Of a stretch of 64,000 bases of DNA, positions 1 to 12,287 are shown piece after piece. The first letter of the stretch is position 1; every line of letters starts with the position of its first letter. The translations under genes and the position numbers were made by a program. This DNA is from Nematopogon swammerdamellus. Taxonomy: Eukaryota > Arthropoda > Insecta > Lepidoptera > Adelidae. The DNA is taken from positions 2,539,761-2,603,760 of the forward strand of contig OX336351.1 in the NCBI GenBank assembly GCA_946902875.1. Reading direction: 5' to 3'. The notes under the pieces are model-generated. The model was given only the letters and a program-made list of their open reading frames with translations. It did not search any database and had not been told where the DNA came from.

Positions 1-545
1 CTCCCCCTCCCCATCATTTAATCCTAAAATCTAATTTTGAAATCATCCCCTATTTTAATTGCAAAGCCTAAATATGAATCGTTATATCCCTAACTTGAGA
101 AATGATGGGTTCCCCATACAAACGTTCATCCCCTATTTCACCCCCTTAAGGGTTGTTTTTTGAGACAAAAGGTAGCCTATGTCCTTCCTCAGGATGCAAT
201 TCATCTCCGTACAAAATTTTATAAAATCCTAAAATCTAATTTTGAAATCATCCCCTATTGTAATTTAAGGGTTGATTTAGCAAAAACGCTGAAACACGTA
301 ATTCTTTATTTCATACCAAAAGCCTAAATATGAATTGTCATATCCCTAACTCGAGAAATGCTAGGTTCCCCATACAAACTTTCATCCCCTATTTCACCCC
401 CTTAAGGGTTGTTTTTTGAGACAAAAGGTAGCCTATGTCCTTCCTCAGGATCCAATTCATCTCCGTGCAATATTTTATCGAAATCTGTTCAGCGGTTTAG
501 GCGTGAAAAGGTAACAGACAGACAGACAGACAGACAACAGAGTTA
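1..545 (+). repeat. RTE/SINE-like 3' repeat, tandemly duplicated
   Basis: Two adjacent copies (about 1-225 and 226-545) of the same module, sharing blocks such as 'cccccttaagggttg' and 'gacaaaaggtagcctatgt'. The second copy ends in a (gaca)n run near 517-535. The same module reappears in reverse orientation at 63615-64000. No coding capacity; it resembles the 3' ends of RTE-type elements that are abundant in Lepidoptera, but the family is inferred from style only. Confidence 0.6.
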
Positions 546-682
546 CTTTCGAATTTATAATATTAGTATGGATAGTATGGATTGCGCCGGTTCGATTATT
601 ATCAACAGAGAAGAAGAACTGACAAGAAAATTGAATTTTTTTTTCAATGCGCACTTTGTCTACTTTACAAAAATGTTTATGT

Positions 683-1082
683 AGTCCGGTATGGGTGGCT
701 GAGTCGGAGGGGCCAAAGCACATGCTCCGACCAGCCAATATCAACTCCGAGAAGGTAGGTGCCATACCGGAGACTTCCCTGATCGCTGGCTATACTGGAC
801 TCAAACTGGACTAGAGGAGAACACAACCGAGGCTGCTATGCGGCCATCTTACATCCAGTACGGTGGTACCAATCCAGTCGGCTACAATTTGAGCCTACCA
901 CCTGGTAAGGGACAAGGGACCTACAGTTTTACACTTGTTCCGAACGGTGAAGCAGCGGGTGTAGGTATGTATGCACGTAAATTTTTTCGCCAGAAAAAGC
1001 TCATTGGTACACGCCGACCAGATTCGAACCTCGGACCTCTCGCATGAGAAGCCGATGCCAAAACCACTCGGCCACCCGCCGA
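683..1082 (-). mobile_element. tRNA-derived SINE, head D/body D
   Basis: Read on the minus strand, it starts with a tRNA-like head (A-box-like 'tggccgagtggtt', B-box-like 'ggttcgaatc') and ends with an A-rich tail. The head resembles tRNA-Ser or tRNA-Leu. Other copies are at 43295-43570, 56895-57165, 58456-58690, 61441-61840 and 62769-63174. Confidence 0.8.
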
Positions 1083-1145
1083 TGTATGACAGATGCAGCA
1101 ATTCACGGCAGAGTGAATTTTTTTAATATAAAATTGTATGAGCGT

Positions 1146-1697
1146 GTACAGGTTGTTTCAGGATAGGGGTTTCGTAACTTCAGGGTTCGAAAGGGGTCCA
1201 TATTTGAAGACGAAAAGCTCTGAAAACTTTTTCCCAGATTCGGCCATTTTATACTTAGTACTTTTTTGTGAAAATCTTTTCATCGATATTTGGTGGACAT
1301 TGTACGCCCGCCTTCCTTATCCTTACCTATAATAAAATCCAACGTCTGCTTTCTGTCTGTCTGTCTGTCCGCTTATAACTCGAGAACCACTGAACCGATT
1401 TTAATAAAACAAAATTCTACGGATAGCTTGATTCTTCCCATCAACTATAGGCTACTTACTATCACGCTAAATAGCTTATGAGGTTAGCAGTGAAGTGAAA
1501 TATGAGAGCGGGCGGAGCCGCGGGCACAGCTTGTTACTAAATAAAAATAAAATTACTAACTTGCATGCTTAACTAGTAGAATCGAACTGCATGTAGGTAA
1601 ATTCCAAAAATTTAAATTTGAATGACATCAAAAGAAAAAAAGAGGACTTGACTTGGACTAGGTCATCGCACTATCCTGAAACAACCTGTATAAAATC
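1146..1697. mobile_element. DNA-transposon-like element H, interrupted
   Basis: Ends in inverted copies of 'acaggttgtttcaggatag' (the right end carries 'ctatcctgaaacaacctgt'). A second copy lies at 46222-46700. The element is split by a family-A repeat at 1314-1537. No transposase is visible, so this is non-autonomous. Confidence 0.6.
1314..1537 (+). mobile_element. Family A short repeat (Polinton target family)
   Basis: About 220 bp running from 'cctataataaaatccaacg' to 'gccgcgggcacagcttgt', nested inside element H. The same family occurs at 11413-11626, 12288-12510, 14465-14695, 15783-16404 (three copies), 28298-28485 plus 42804-42834, and 42850-43073. It looks like a 5'-truncated RTE-type 3' end or a derived SINE; no ORF. 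Confidence 0.75.
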
Positions 1698-1918
1698 TAA
1701 CACTATTGCATATAAAACTTTTTGACATTTTAGACAATCTGTGTTTTATTCCCAGCAGGTTATCCTGTCTAATATTATAGTTTTATGATTGTCCGAGTTA
1801 AAAGTGGAGACTAATAGGTGCTTTCTTGCTTAACAAATTTTTTGAAAGATGTGGGCACCAGGTACAGTCATTTTTATTGAATGCATAACGACAAGTGTCT
1901 CTAGGTTTAATTCCTAGT

Positions 1919-2139
1919 ATTTTTTTTTTGTGGAAACTGACACGGTTGGCTACAACACCTACAACATCCGTGATGTCAGCCCGGTGAAGTAGGTGCCATG
2001 TCATCGATTCCCTTCATTTCATGTCGGCTACACCTAAACTGGACGGAAAACACGTATTATTTGCATAGACATTTCAAACGACGTTTCGTTCATTGCGGTG
2101 GTACCAACGCGGGTGGGATAAACCCTACCACCTAGAGGT
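1919..2139 (-). mobile_element. SINE body C, truncated
   Basis: Carries the body-C signature 'aaactgacacggttggcta' through 'ataaaccctaccacctag' but lacks the tRNA/5S-like head. The interval 1698-1918 to its left shows nothing recognisable. Confidence 0.7.
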
Positions 2140-2337
2140 GCATATACACCTACTTAATGTGCATTAGCAATAGGTACTCCATTAATGCGACATGTTTACG
2201 GACAAGGTGTTCTACGTAATGGGTTTGCAAGTCCGAGAGCTCGCCTTTGTAAAGTCGAGACGTTCGTGGTTGGTTCGCTGTTATAGATAGGTACCATGAA
2301 AATTTCATCCGATATCGACTTGGGATCAGTACCCTTA

Positions 2338-2517
2338 TCACGAGATTTAACCTACACCGCGTACTATGCTACTACGCCGTGTTCTCCGCATCATTTGGTA
2401 TGGAAAAACGGAGCAGCGCCTCTAGTGATGCGATGATTTGCGAACTTCGTTTCTCTATACAAAATGATGCGGAGAACACGGCATAGCAAAGTACGCGGTG
2501 TAGGTTAAATCTCGTGA
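2338..2517. mobile_element. 180-bp palindromic MITE with TTA duplication
   Basis: Perfect terminal inverted repeats beginning TCACGAGATTTAACCTACAC, arms of roughly 65-70 bp, flanked by TTA on each side (2335-2337 and 2518-2520). A 3-bp TTA duplication fits the PIF/Harbinger superfamily (known TWA target), but no transposase is present. Confidence 0.75.
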
Positions 2518-2633
2518 TTAGGATACTGTTCTTGATCCAACATTTGGTAACTACGGAACCGTAAAACTCGTGTCTTCCGACCATCTGTGTAGCCGACACG
2601 ACCGTAGCAGCACGGCCAGGAGGCGTCGAATGT

Positions 2634-2985
2634 TTTATATGGAAACTGACACGGTTTGCTACATCACCTACTACATACGTGATGTCAGCCCATACTATCT
2701 TGATGAACTAGGTATCATGTCAGTTTTTTCTTTGGTCGTGCCGGCTACATTGACCTGAACAGAAAAATAAAAAATGTTTCTACCACTTTTCTTCGAACGA
2801 CCTTCCTTCAGTGCTGTTCTATCAATCCGAACGAGTTAATCCCTACCAGCTAAATATGTACGTACATAGTAAGATAAAGGGATGAAACTACAGTTTCAAG
2901 TGGAATCCGAACCACGGCCAACATTGGAGAACATGAACAATGGTCGTACCGCCACCCATCCAAAGTCTGACTGCACCCTCGTGGA
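2634..2985 (-). mobile_element. SINE with body C, diverged
   Basis: Body C signature at 2640-2760, then a degraded copy of the head region with 'tggaatccgaaccacgg' near 2900. More diverged than the other copies in the window. Confidence 0.6.
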
Positions 2986-3023
2986 AAATAAATTGTTCTA
3001 TTTTTATTATTACTTGCTATATT

Positions 3024-3819
3024 CGCCATAATAAATAACACATACTCTGTGAAAATTTCAACCGGTTACCTATTACGGTTCACACTTTGAGTGCGACAAT
3101 AAGTTTAGCTGTCAACCCATAAGTGCGACGCGACATTTTGGGCAAAATGAATTTTGGTCAAAATCGGGTGCGCTCTGCGTTTTTGGCGATATTTCTAGAC
3201 TTTTTTCTTTTAAACGTATATGAAAAGGTTTTATTTTCCAAATGTACATAAAATTTTCTATAATTTCATTGGTAATGTGTTTAATACTATCATTATTAAA
3301 CTGGTTTAAAAAAATCAAGAATTTTCGGAACGGTTTTTGCCTAGGGGGTTACCAAAATTACGATACTTTACGAATAAATCGTTCCTCAGCGCCGAGAAAC
3401 TATTGTAAATGAAGATTACTTACCCTTCCATCGTTTTTCACAAAGAAAACACCAAAAAATCCACAAAAACCGACTAAAAACACGAGGCGCACACGTCACC
3501 GTCCGCGAACGCGAAGAGACCGACTGAAGATAGCTTGTAAAAATAATTTTGACAGGACAAGCACATAGAAGTGTGTATTTTTAGGTAGCCTACTCTTTCA
3601 CGAATAACTAGACATTCGTTAGAAGAGTTAAGAAGGATGTTGCACGTTACAATAAATTTATTTAGTATGACATGATTCGCGCCCATAATATGGGTGTTCG
3701 CACTTGTGGACATCCTGCCCGCGCCCATAATATGGGTGTTCGCACTCAAAGGGCAGCATTCGGACGAACGGACGGACAGACAAACTTAGTAATCCTTATG
3801 CTTACGGAACCCTAAAAAA
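3024..3819. mobile_element. Family F repeat split by a second element
   Basis: The left part (3024-3082) has 'acacatactctgtgaaaat' and the right part (3771-3819) the typical 'gacggacagacaaac...ttacggaaccctaaaa' end of family F. Between them sits the insertion described at 3083-3753. Confidence 0.55.
3083..3753. mobile_element. Non-autonomous DNA transposon with CACTTTGAGTGCG ends
   Basis: Left end 'cactttgagtgcga' and right end 'tcgcactcaaaggg' are inverted copies. Near the right end the block 'cgcccataatatgggtgttc' occurs twice (about 3680-3745). No target duplication could be assigned and no transposase ORF is seen. Confidence 0.5.
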
Positions 3820-4085
3820 ACTGAAGAAAACAGAAGAAATAGAGATTTATTAGCATTATTCATTATAGATTTCTTCTGGAAAATTCTTTGTTGTGTTATA
3901 TTTAAGTAGGTATGTAATTTTTGCTTCGCACGCATGTTATTTAGTTTTATGGGTCTCATTAAATTTATCAGAAAATGTTTTATTTCATTTCGTTTCGTTT
4001 CGCTTCGTTTCGTTTCGATTCTTTTCATTTATTCGAGCCACTCTGACATCTGTGATGCGTATCAAGCTACATATTTTACGAACTA

Positions 4086-4757
4086 TACACGGTGAACAAA
4101 AAACCTGTCGTACACCCGAAAGCAGGAAGTACAGTTTCAGATACTGAATCGGATAGACTACTTTTTTTTTCAAAATTCTAATGAAAATATGCCTTTTTCA
4201 ATATTCCTAAAGTATAATGATCTATTTAAACAACTAAATTATGTCTGCATGCCATCTTAACAGTGAAGTGAAGTTAAACCCTACTACCATATGTCTTAAG
4301 CACGTGATAGCAGTTTTCTAGGTACCTACCTAGGCAATATTGTAAAACTTATTAGGTAGGTATACAAAATAATAGTTTGTTGCACACTAACTGACCTCAA
4401 AGCACTTACCGACATCATTTTCAGTAGAGAAGACAAAAATAATCAAAATCGGCAAATTATTTTACAAAGAATTTCACTAAAGACATAAGAAAACGTTCTC
4501 TGTCTTCACTTCATTCAAGCCGCCTCAAGATAATTTATGACACCGGCGCGGCGGGCGCTTTGTGTTGCGCGAGGCCGCGCCGCCTCCGACGCCTAGAGTA
4601 AAGAATTTTGCATAGAAGTAAAAGGTCGTGATACTAATTTGATTTTTTTATTGAAAATTTTTGTCCGAATTAAAAAAAAAACTAGCCTATCCGATTCAGT
4701 ATCTGAAACTGTACTTCCTACCTTCTGGTGTTCGACAGGTTTTTTGTTCGCCGTGTA
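4086..4757. mobile_element. 672-bp MITE with ~88-bp inverted ends
   Basis: Left end starts TACACGGTGAACAAAAAACC and right end is its inverted copy ending in GTGTA. The inverted similarity covers about 88 bp including 'agtttcagatactgaatcgg'. The interior (about 4180-4660) has no recognisable gene. Confidence 0.65.
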
Positions 4758-4779
4758 TTAAGAAACACTGTTTCATTCG

Positions 4780-5145
4780 GAAAAGCGGATGATAAAAAAG
4801 AATCTATATTTTTACCCGACTACGGCGAAGCAAAAAGGAGGGTTATGTGTTTGACCGGTATGTATGTATGTATATATGTATGTATGTATGTATGTATGTT
4901 CATCTGTTCCCTCATAACTTCTAAACTACTTATCATAATTTGACAAATGAGGTATCGTTGAAAGCGTCTTGATCGTCTGGTTATAGGCTATGTGACGTCA
5001 CACAAAATTTACTATGGCGCCCTCTAGATGACAAAAAGTCATGATCTAAAAAAAAATTGTTTTTAATGATGCCGTGTTGGGTATCAAATAAAAGGGCTTA
5101 ATTAGCACATTTCAAAAATATATATATTGTTAGCTATTGCTTTCG
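4780..5145 (+). repeat. RTE-like 3' repeat with (tatg)n run
   Basis: Contains a (tatg)n microsatellite near 4858-4900, followed by 'cataacttctaaactactt' and 'tggcgccctctagatgac', a layout typical of RTE-type 3' ends. No coding potential. Confidence 0.45.
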
Positions 5146-5269
5146 GATTTGCTTGCATGCACCCGATAATTGGGAATAATTTCTAAATAAAATAAAATCA
5201 GGCCTCATTCCAAACCTACCCAAATACATCCTACTTAAACCATCTTAATATTATAAACGCGCAAGTTTG

Positions 5270-6293
5270 TAAATGAGTTGCGTTCAGGAAGACGATAAAC
5301 CTACTCAAAGAAAATAAGGAACTAAGGGCGAGGCAGAAGGCCGAGCTGCGCTCAGGAAGAAGATAAACCTTCTTAAAGACAGTAAGTAACTGAGGGCGAG
5401 GCCGAAGGCCGAGCTGCGTTCGGGAAGACTATAAACCTTCTCGAAGAAAGTAAGTAATAAAGGGCGAGGCCGAAGGCCGAGCTGCGTTCAGGAAGACAAT
5501 AAACTTTCTCGAAGACAGTAAGTAACTATGGGCGAGGCCGAAGGCCGATCTGCGTCCATGAAGAGGATAAACCATCTTTAAGAAAGTAAGTAACCAAGGG
5601 CGAGGCCGAAGGCCGAGTTGCGTTCGAGAAGCCTAAACATTCTCGAAGAAAGTAAGTAACAACAGGCGAGGCCGAAGGCCGAGCTGCGTTCAGGAAGAGG
5701 ATAAACTTTTTTGAAGACAGTAAGTAACTATGGGCGAGGCCGAAGGCCGAGCTGCGTTCAGGAAGAGGATAAATCATCTTTAAGAAAGTAAGCAACAAAG
5801 GGCTAGGCCGAAGGCCGAGCTGCGTTCAGGAAGAGGATAAACCATCTTTTAAAAATTAAGTAAGAAAGGGCGAGGCCGAAGGCCGAGATGCGTTCAGGAA
5901 GAGGATAACCTTTTCGAAGAAAGTAAGTAACAGAGGGCGAGTCAGAAGATCGAGCTGCGTTCAGGAAGACCATAAATCTTCTCGAAGAAAGTAACTTCTT
6001 AGCTACTTATTTCGAAAAGGATTATCCTGTTCCTGAACGCATCTCGCCCTTCGGCCTCGCCCATAGTAACTTACTGTCTACGAGAAGGTTTATAGTCTTC
6101 CCGAACGCAGCTCGGCCTTCGGCCTCTCTCTTAGTTACTTACTGTCTACGAGAAGGTTTATAGTCTTCCCGAACGCAGCTCGGCCTTCGGCCTCGCCCTT
6201 TTTTAATTTAATTACTTTCTTAAAGATGGTTTATCCTCTTCATGAACGCAGCTCGGCTTTCGGCCTCTCCCATATACTTACTGTCTTCGATAA
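5270..6293. repeat. ~68-bp minisatellite B, left part
   Basis: Tandem units with the core 'gaggccgaaggccgagctgc' and 'aagaaagtaagtaac', about ten in one orientation to ~5990, then about four in the opposite orientation to 6293. The orientation flips at ~5995. ORFs read across it are by-products of the repeat. Confidence 0.85.
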
Positions 6294-7355
6294 GTCGAAG
6301 ACAGTACGTGTAGTCGTCCAAGGTGTCGGAGTTGGGTACTAGGATCCGTGACGTTTCCCTTTGCAGACCACACGGTGGCTACCCTTAAAACTAGCAGTTG
6401 GCTACCCTATCCCGCAACTGGGCGGTGTAACGGGCGTCACTGTTAGAAATAATGTGTGGGAGAGAACTTGTTCTCGACGATTACTCATTAAACGTTGCTA
6501 GTCTAACATGAGTACTAAGTTGGGGGTTTCGGCCTCCTCTTAGCTCACGCTGCTGACTCCACTCAGGTCGGTGGGTCAAATGAGATACCACCCTAAACGC
6601 TGGGTTGAGTACTGCGGGGTTCCGTTAAAAGCCCCAGAATGCTTCGTGCTTCTGCACGGAACACTGGAGTTGGTCTCGCAGGGGTTGTGGTTTAGCGTTG
6701 ATTCCCTGGTGCTTCCGTACTTGTGTAGTTAAAGCACCTAACACGGGAATAAGTAGCGAAAGCTGCGAGTGGTGAGCCACTTAGAGCTCCGTAACCAATG
6801 TGGAGAATTGGTAGACATGCGAATAATGTAGATCGGTATGTCGGTGCTACACACACTTATATGTGGATGTGGGATGGATTTCCCACGAGCTAATGACGCT
6901 GACGTAAGTCTGTCATTCGAGACCGGTGGATCCCCGGTACACATTAGGTGGTGGTCATATGCACTTCCACGCATATACATAGCTGGTGAAAACAAAAGCC
7001 TTTGGGCTAGTACAAAACGCTGAGGCCCTGGGCACAGGTTGCGGTTGGATAGGGTGCTGACCCCAGTGGCAGTGAAGGCTTCACCCCCGGCTCTCGACTT
7101 CGGTCGGGGGTTCCTTCGGGTGGACGGGTGGTGGCTCGGATCGGCTGGGGAAAGGTCGCAGCCTGTGTTTCCCATGGGATTTTTTCGGAAGAACGGACGT
7201 TCGACAGAGCAGCTATGGGGCCTCGATCTGGCATACATGATCACTGTACTCGCAAGAGTGCAGGTAGTAGACGTCTGGATTTTGTAGCCGAAAGGCTGGT
7301 ATCTCTGGACGTCTATAAACAAAACGTAAATCAATAAATGATAGAAAAGAAGATT
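6294..7355 (+). mobile_element. 1.06-kb insertion with 11-bp target duplication
   Basis: Interrupts minisatellite B and is flanked by GTCTTCGATAA at 6283-6293 and 7356-7366. The sequence is less AT-rich than its surroundings and ends with 'aacgtaaatcaataaatg', containing an AATAAA-like signal, which suggests the 3' end of a non-LTR retrotransposon. A 224-codon ORF on the minus strand (6738-7412) runs out into the minisatellite and shows no domain, so I treat it as chance. Family unknown. Confidence 0.55.
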
Positions 7356-8345
7356 GTCTTCGATAAAGTTTATCATCTTCCTGAACGCAGATCGGCTTTC
7401 GGCCTCGCCCATAGTTACTTACTGTCTTCGAGAAAGTTTATCGTCTTCCTGAACGCAGCTCGGCCTCGCCCTTTGTTACTTACTTTCTTCGAGAAGGTTT
7501 ATAGTCTTCCCGAACGTAGCTCGGCCTTCGGCTTCGCCCTCAGTTACTTACTTTCTTAAAGATGGTTTATTCTCTTCTTGAACGCAGCTCGGCCTTCGGC
7601 CTCGCCCATAGTTACTTACTGTCTTCGAAAAAGTTTATCGTCTTCCTGAACGGAGCTCGGCCTTCGGCCTCGCCCTTTGTTACTTACTTTATTCGAGAAG
7701 GTTTATAGTCTTCCCTAACGCAGCTCGGCCTTCGGCCTCGCCCTCAGTTACTTACTTTCTTAAAGATGGGTTATCCTCTTCCTGAACGCAGCTCGGCCTT
7801 CGGCCTCGCCCATAGTTACTTACTGTCTTCGGGAAAGTTTATCGTCTTCCTGAACGCAGCTCGGCCTTCGGCTTCGCCCTTTGTTACTTACTTTCTTCGA
7901 GAAGGTTTATAGTCTTCCCGAACGCAGCTCGACCTTCGGCCTCGCCCTCAGTTACTTACTTTCTTAAAGATGGTTTATCCTCTTCCTGAACGCAGTTTGG
8001 CCTTCGGCCTCGCCCATAGTTACTTACTGTCTTCGGGAAAGTTTATCGTCTTCCTGAACGCAGCTCGGCCTTCGGCCTCGCCCTTTGTTACTTACTTTTT
8101 TCGAGAAGGTTTATAGTCGTCCCCAACGCAGCTCGGCCTTCGGCCTCTCCCTCAGTTACTTACTTTCTTAAAGATGGTTCATTCTCTTCCTGAGCGCCGC
8201 TCGGCCTTCGGCCTCGCCCATAGTTGCTTACTTTCTTCGAGAAAGTTTGTCGTCTTCCTGCACGCAGCTCGGCCTTCGGCCTCGCCCTTTGTTACTTACT
8301 TTCTTCGAGTCGGTTTATCGTTTACCTGAACCCAGCTCGCCCTTA
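7356..8345. repeat. ~68-bp minisatellite B, right part
   Basis: Continuation of the array beyond the insertion, all units in the same orientation as those at 6000-6293 ('gcagctcggccttcggcctc'). About fourteen units with scattered substitutions. Confidence 0.85.
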
Positions 8346-8485
8346 TGGACTATGGTACACATGTTAAAATTATAAAACAATAAAACCTAAACAAACAAAA
8401 CATGTAAAACGGCTCTGCAAATACTTTATCACGAAGTTATATCCCCAAAATAATTAAAATAAAAAATAAGTTCAAAAACTAAAAC

Positions 8486-8875
8486 CCGACTACTGAAAAA
8501 TCACGCTATAGAAAGTATGAAACAAGAAAATGTTCTCATCTGAAATTGTTATGTACAAACTATTCAATATTTTATCGTCTATTAAATAAACAACTTACAC
8601 GTAATATATTTTAATGTATTTAATAAATATTCATAATGTTGTTCAGAGGATAGCCGTGGTCGTATGCCACCGACCCATAGGGCAAAGTGGCATACGACCA
8701 TGGCTATCCTCTGAACAAGACTCTGAATATTTATTAAATACAATAAAACATATTACGTGTAAGTTGTTTATTTAATAGACGATAAAATATTGAATAGTTT
8801 GTACATAACAATTTCAGATGAGAACATTTTCTTGTTTCATACTTTTTAGAGCGTGATTTTTTCTTCGCAGTAGTC
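8486..8875. mobile_element. ~390-bp palindromic fold-back MITE
   Basis: Nearly the whole segment is an inverted repeat: 'aaaaatcacgctatag' at the left is mirrored by 'agagcgtgatttttt' at the right, and the centre (about 8640-8716) holds 'gtggtcgtatgccac' opposite 'gtggcatacgaccat'. No coding potential. Confidence 0.7.
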
Positions 8876-9229
8876 GACCGTGAAGTTTGAAATAAAATAA
8901 TTCCTTGTTCAGTCAGGTGTCTTGTCACCTTGGAGGAAGCAAATGAAGCGAGCGTTCCGCGGGCTAGCCAGTCTTTATAGCTCCAACGCCATCTATTATC
9001 AACCAGCTAAACTGAAACAAAACTCGTAGATTTGCTCAGCCTTACCGATAGAGTGAGGTGCGGCGCACGGTTCGTCTCCTCACGCGATCGAACAGCAAAT
9101 ATTGGCTATGCTCTCTAGATTGTGGTGGGCACTTCATGTAGGACAATCAATTTACCTTCCTGAAAGCCACGTGTTGGATGCAATGTAGCAAGAGGAAGTA
9201 TACCTACACGGATGTTATCCTGTAATGTC

Positions 9230-9715
9230 ATACTAATACACTAGGTTTTGGCCGCGACTTCGGTCGCGTGAAATTCCTATTTAAAGAGAAGAAAGTAAGT
9301 AATCCCGCTAGTCGCTAGCTACCATACCTTTATTTCGGCGCGAGGAACAATATTAGTTTTGTATGAGAGCCATATCTTAGCGTAACCGGAACTGAATATT
9401 ATTTAGCCTATCTTGTGTCCCGTCCCGTATAGTAAAATGTGCTTATACTAAGTTTCCTTTAATTCGGATGATCGGTTTAAGAGTTATGGAAGAACATACA
9501 TACATACATACAGAAAAGATTTCTAAAAATCGTCAATTTAGTTTTAGTATCATACAGTCTACAAACGCAATATCTCATAAATAAAACAAAGTAACTTACT
9601 CCATTACCATCACTTACAGATTTATTATTAGCATTGATTGATGGATGTTGATTTATATTGATCATAGCACTTCCACAATATGAATCTAACGATACCCTCA
9701 TTCATAATAATATTA
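9230..9715 (-). repeat. RTE-like repeat I
   Basis: Minus-strand copy of the repeat also at 25825-26130 and 44320-45210, recognisable by 'accgatcatccgaatt' and the (tatg)n run. The flank 9230-9300 carries an 'acttcggtcgcgtgaaattc' end as in other copies. Confidence 0.6.
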
Positions 9716-10770
9716 AAATCCAACAAGCCATTTAGGCTACAGCGCGTTCCATAGAAATCAAAGACATTAAACTCAATAGAAATATACATACATACACAAA
9801 CTAATATTTCGGCTTCTAGAATCCATTCGGATATAATTTGAAATTTGAACGGAGCGCATGTGGTAAATTATTTCCTCCAAATTAAATACCGTAAGCTGTA
9901 CTTTCTTACTCACAAGGAAATTTGAACACACCTTATTTACCTGGTATAATTTCGCCCGCCATCGTACACATACATAAGAGCTGGCTCAATAAAACCCGAA
10001 CGCGCTAATTAAACGGGTTAAGTCTTGTTTACACTGTTCCAGTGAACTTGCAAGATTATTCGTAGCGATTGGAATGCTTTTGAAGCTGTGGCAAGTAATG
10101 TGTGTTTTCTAGAGGCTATATACCTGTGCGTCTTGAAACGAGTGAATTTGTGTGAAATTTAAATGAAAAATATACTTAAGGCTGCGATACGCCAATTTTA
10201 GGAGAAAACGAAATATTCAAAAAATTATTTCAGAGAAACCAAGCCACACAGAAAAAATTAAAAAATTGGCCACGAAAGCCAAGAATAAAGAGAACTTTAT
10301 AAGAAAAAATTGTACTCAAAATGTGGCTTATTTACTTAACAAACCTCCTTCAAACCCCTCCTTGTCGTAAACAATTGCTAACATGGTGTTTTTTCAAGCT
10401 TTTTCCAGGGTCAACCTATACAAAAACTAATAAAAAAACAAGCAGGATAAATAATCGTTCTCATCTTTTTCTTGTATTTCTCCAGAATTCTTTCTGTATA
10501 GATGTCTTGATTTTCTTAACAATTTCTTCGAAAAAAACGTAATTTATGGTCCTCTGTCGTATTTATTTTTTTGGCAAAAGTTACATGTTATAAGCAATAA
10601 ATCACTAAGCATGTTATAATTCATATATTTTTATTGAAAAGAAAAAAAATCCGATTGAAAAACATGAGTATTTGGTTTCGAAAATTATTCTAATATATTC
10701 TAATAAATTATACATAATATAAGCCAAAACGCTCATTATTTGCAAGTTTTGCATCGGTGGAATAGGGCCT
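9716..10770. other. AT-rich interval without recognised features
   Basis: No ORF over 80 codons, no repeat shared with the rest of the window and no RNA gene seen. A 73-codon ORF at 10321-10542 has no recognisable motif. Confidence 0.5.
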
Positions 10771-10776
10771 TAAGTT

Positions 10777-11161
10777 TTTTTTTATGGAAACTGACACGGT
10801 TGGCTACATCACCTACAACGTCCGTGATGTCAGCCCATAACACCGGGTGAACCAGGTGCCATGTCAGTGCTTCCCCCTTTGATCGTGCCGGCTACACTGA
10901 ACTGGTCGGAAAACACAAACTATTTACATAGCCGTTTAGACCGACGTTTCATTCAGTGCGGTGGTACCAACCCGGGCGGGTTAAACCCTACCACCAAATA
11001 AGATTAGGAGGGAAGGGACCTACAGTTTTACGAGGAATCCGAACCTCGGTCAGCCTCCAACGGTCAGCGGTCACCCATCCAAGTACTGACCGCACCCAGC
11101 GTTGCTTAACATTCAATAGCGACAGTTGACTGTCTGCACCACTGAGCTATCGAGGCTGACG
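10777..11161 (-). mobile_element. Full SINE, tRNA/5S-like head with body C
   Basis: On the minus strand: 'gtcagcctcgatagctcagt' head, a 5S-rRNA-like block 'gtcagtacttggatgggtga', a B-box-like 'ggttcggattcc', then body C and an A tail. One of the most complete copies together with 13472-13859, 44452-44852 and 55686-56060. Confidence 0.8.
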
Positions 11162-11252
11162 ATAGTGCACACAAAACGTTTAAAAAAGGTGGATTTAATG
11201 CCTATAGGCATTTTCTACCAGTCATGCCTGGGGTTGTGAGTGGGTTCACTTT

Positions 11253-11825
11253 GTTGAACTAGGTGCCATGTCAGTGCTTCACTTTGGTCGTGCCGGCTAC
11301 ATTGGACTGATTGGAAAACACTACCTAACTATTTACAAAGCCGTTTCGACAGACCTTTCATTCAGTGCGGTGTAACCAATCCGGGCGGGTGCCAAGGTAA
11401 AACGTATAAGGTACTAGCTGTGCCCGCGGCTCCGCCCGCTCTCATATTTGACTTCTCTGCTAACCTCATAAGCCATTTAGCGTGATAGTAAGTATGCTAT
11501 AGTTGATGGGAAGAATGAAGCTATCCGTAGAACTTTGTTTTATTAAAATCGGTTCAGTGGTTCTCGAGTTATAAGCGGGCAGACAGACAGACAGACAGAA
11601 AGCAGACGTTGGATTTTATTAAAGGTAAGGAAAAGGCTTGGTAAGGTAAAAAGGTAAGAAGAGTAAAATAAAAGGTAAGAAGGGAAGGGACTAACAGTTT
11701 TACGTGGGATCCGAACCACGGTCAGCCTCCAACGGTTGAACGGTCACCCATTCAAGTTCTGACCTCTCTAAGGTTTCTTATGATCGCGAACGTCAGTCGA
11801 CCGGTCGCACCACTTGCAAGACTGA
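11253..11825 (-). mobile_element. SINE C split by a family A repeat
   Basis: Body C at 11253-11395 and head region at 11679-11825, separated by a family-A copy at 11413-11626 in minus orientation and a few 'aaggtaag' repeats. Confidence 0.65.
11413..11626 (-). mobile_element. Family A short repeat
   Basis: Minus-strand copy from 'actagctgtgcccgcggctc' to 'ggattttattaaaggtaagg', nested in a SINE. Confidence 0.75.
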
Positions 11826-11861
11826 CAAATTCACTGACAACCTCATTTCCGTTTAACAAAA

Positions 11862-12170
11862 AGTGCCGGGTGGGGCCGGTACGTAAAAAGAATAGCCCCA
11901 CTGTATCTCTCCCCATGCATGTCGTAAAAGGCGCCTAAGGGATAAGGACGAGATGCCGCGCTAAAGGGCGACAGGCTCCATTGCCCCTTACTGGGTGGTA
12001 GGCTCAAATTGTAGCCGACTTGGTTGATACCACCGTACCGGATGTAAGATGGCCGCATAGCAGCCGCGGCTGTGTGCCCCTCTAGTCCAGTATAGTCAGC
12101 AATTCAAAAGGAAAGACGGCTATAATACTGGACTCTCCGGTATGGCACCTACCTTCTCGAAGATATTGGT
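11862..12170 (+). mobile_element. Composite SINE, head E with body D
   Basis: Begins with the head-E block 'gggtggggccggtacgtaaa' and changes at ~11985 into body D ('ttactgggtggtaggctc' onward). Head E is joined to body C instead at 16898-17228 and 49816-50132. Confidence 0.6.
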
Positions 12171-12287
12171 AGAGTAATAACTGTTTGTTTTGGTACAACG
12201 TGATTCGGATACGGATAAAACAAATTGTGATAAGTTAGAGTGCTGCAGTCTAACTGCCATAATATGAATCCTTCCTTATCCTTCCTT

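Noticed and set aside
6738..7412. 224-codon minus-strand ORF as a gene
   Set aside because: It runs from an inserted element into minisatellite sequence, crosses the target duplication and shows no domain.
5270..8345. Repeat array as a CRISPR
   Set aside because: Units are contiguous ~68-bp minisatellite repeats without unique spacers, and the sequence is nuclear animal DNA.
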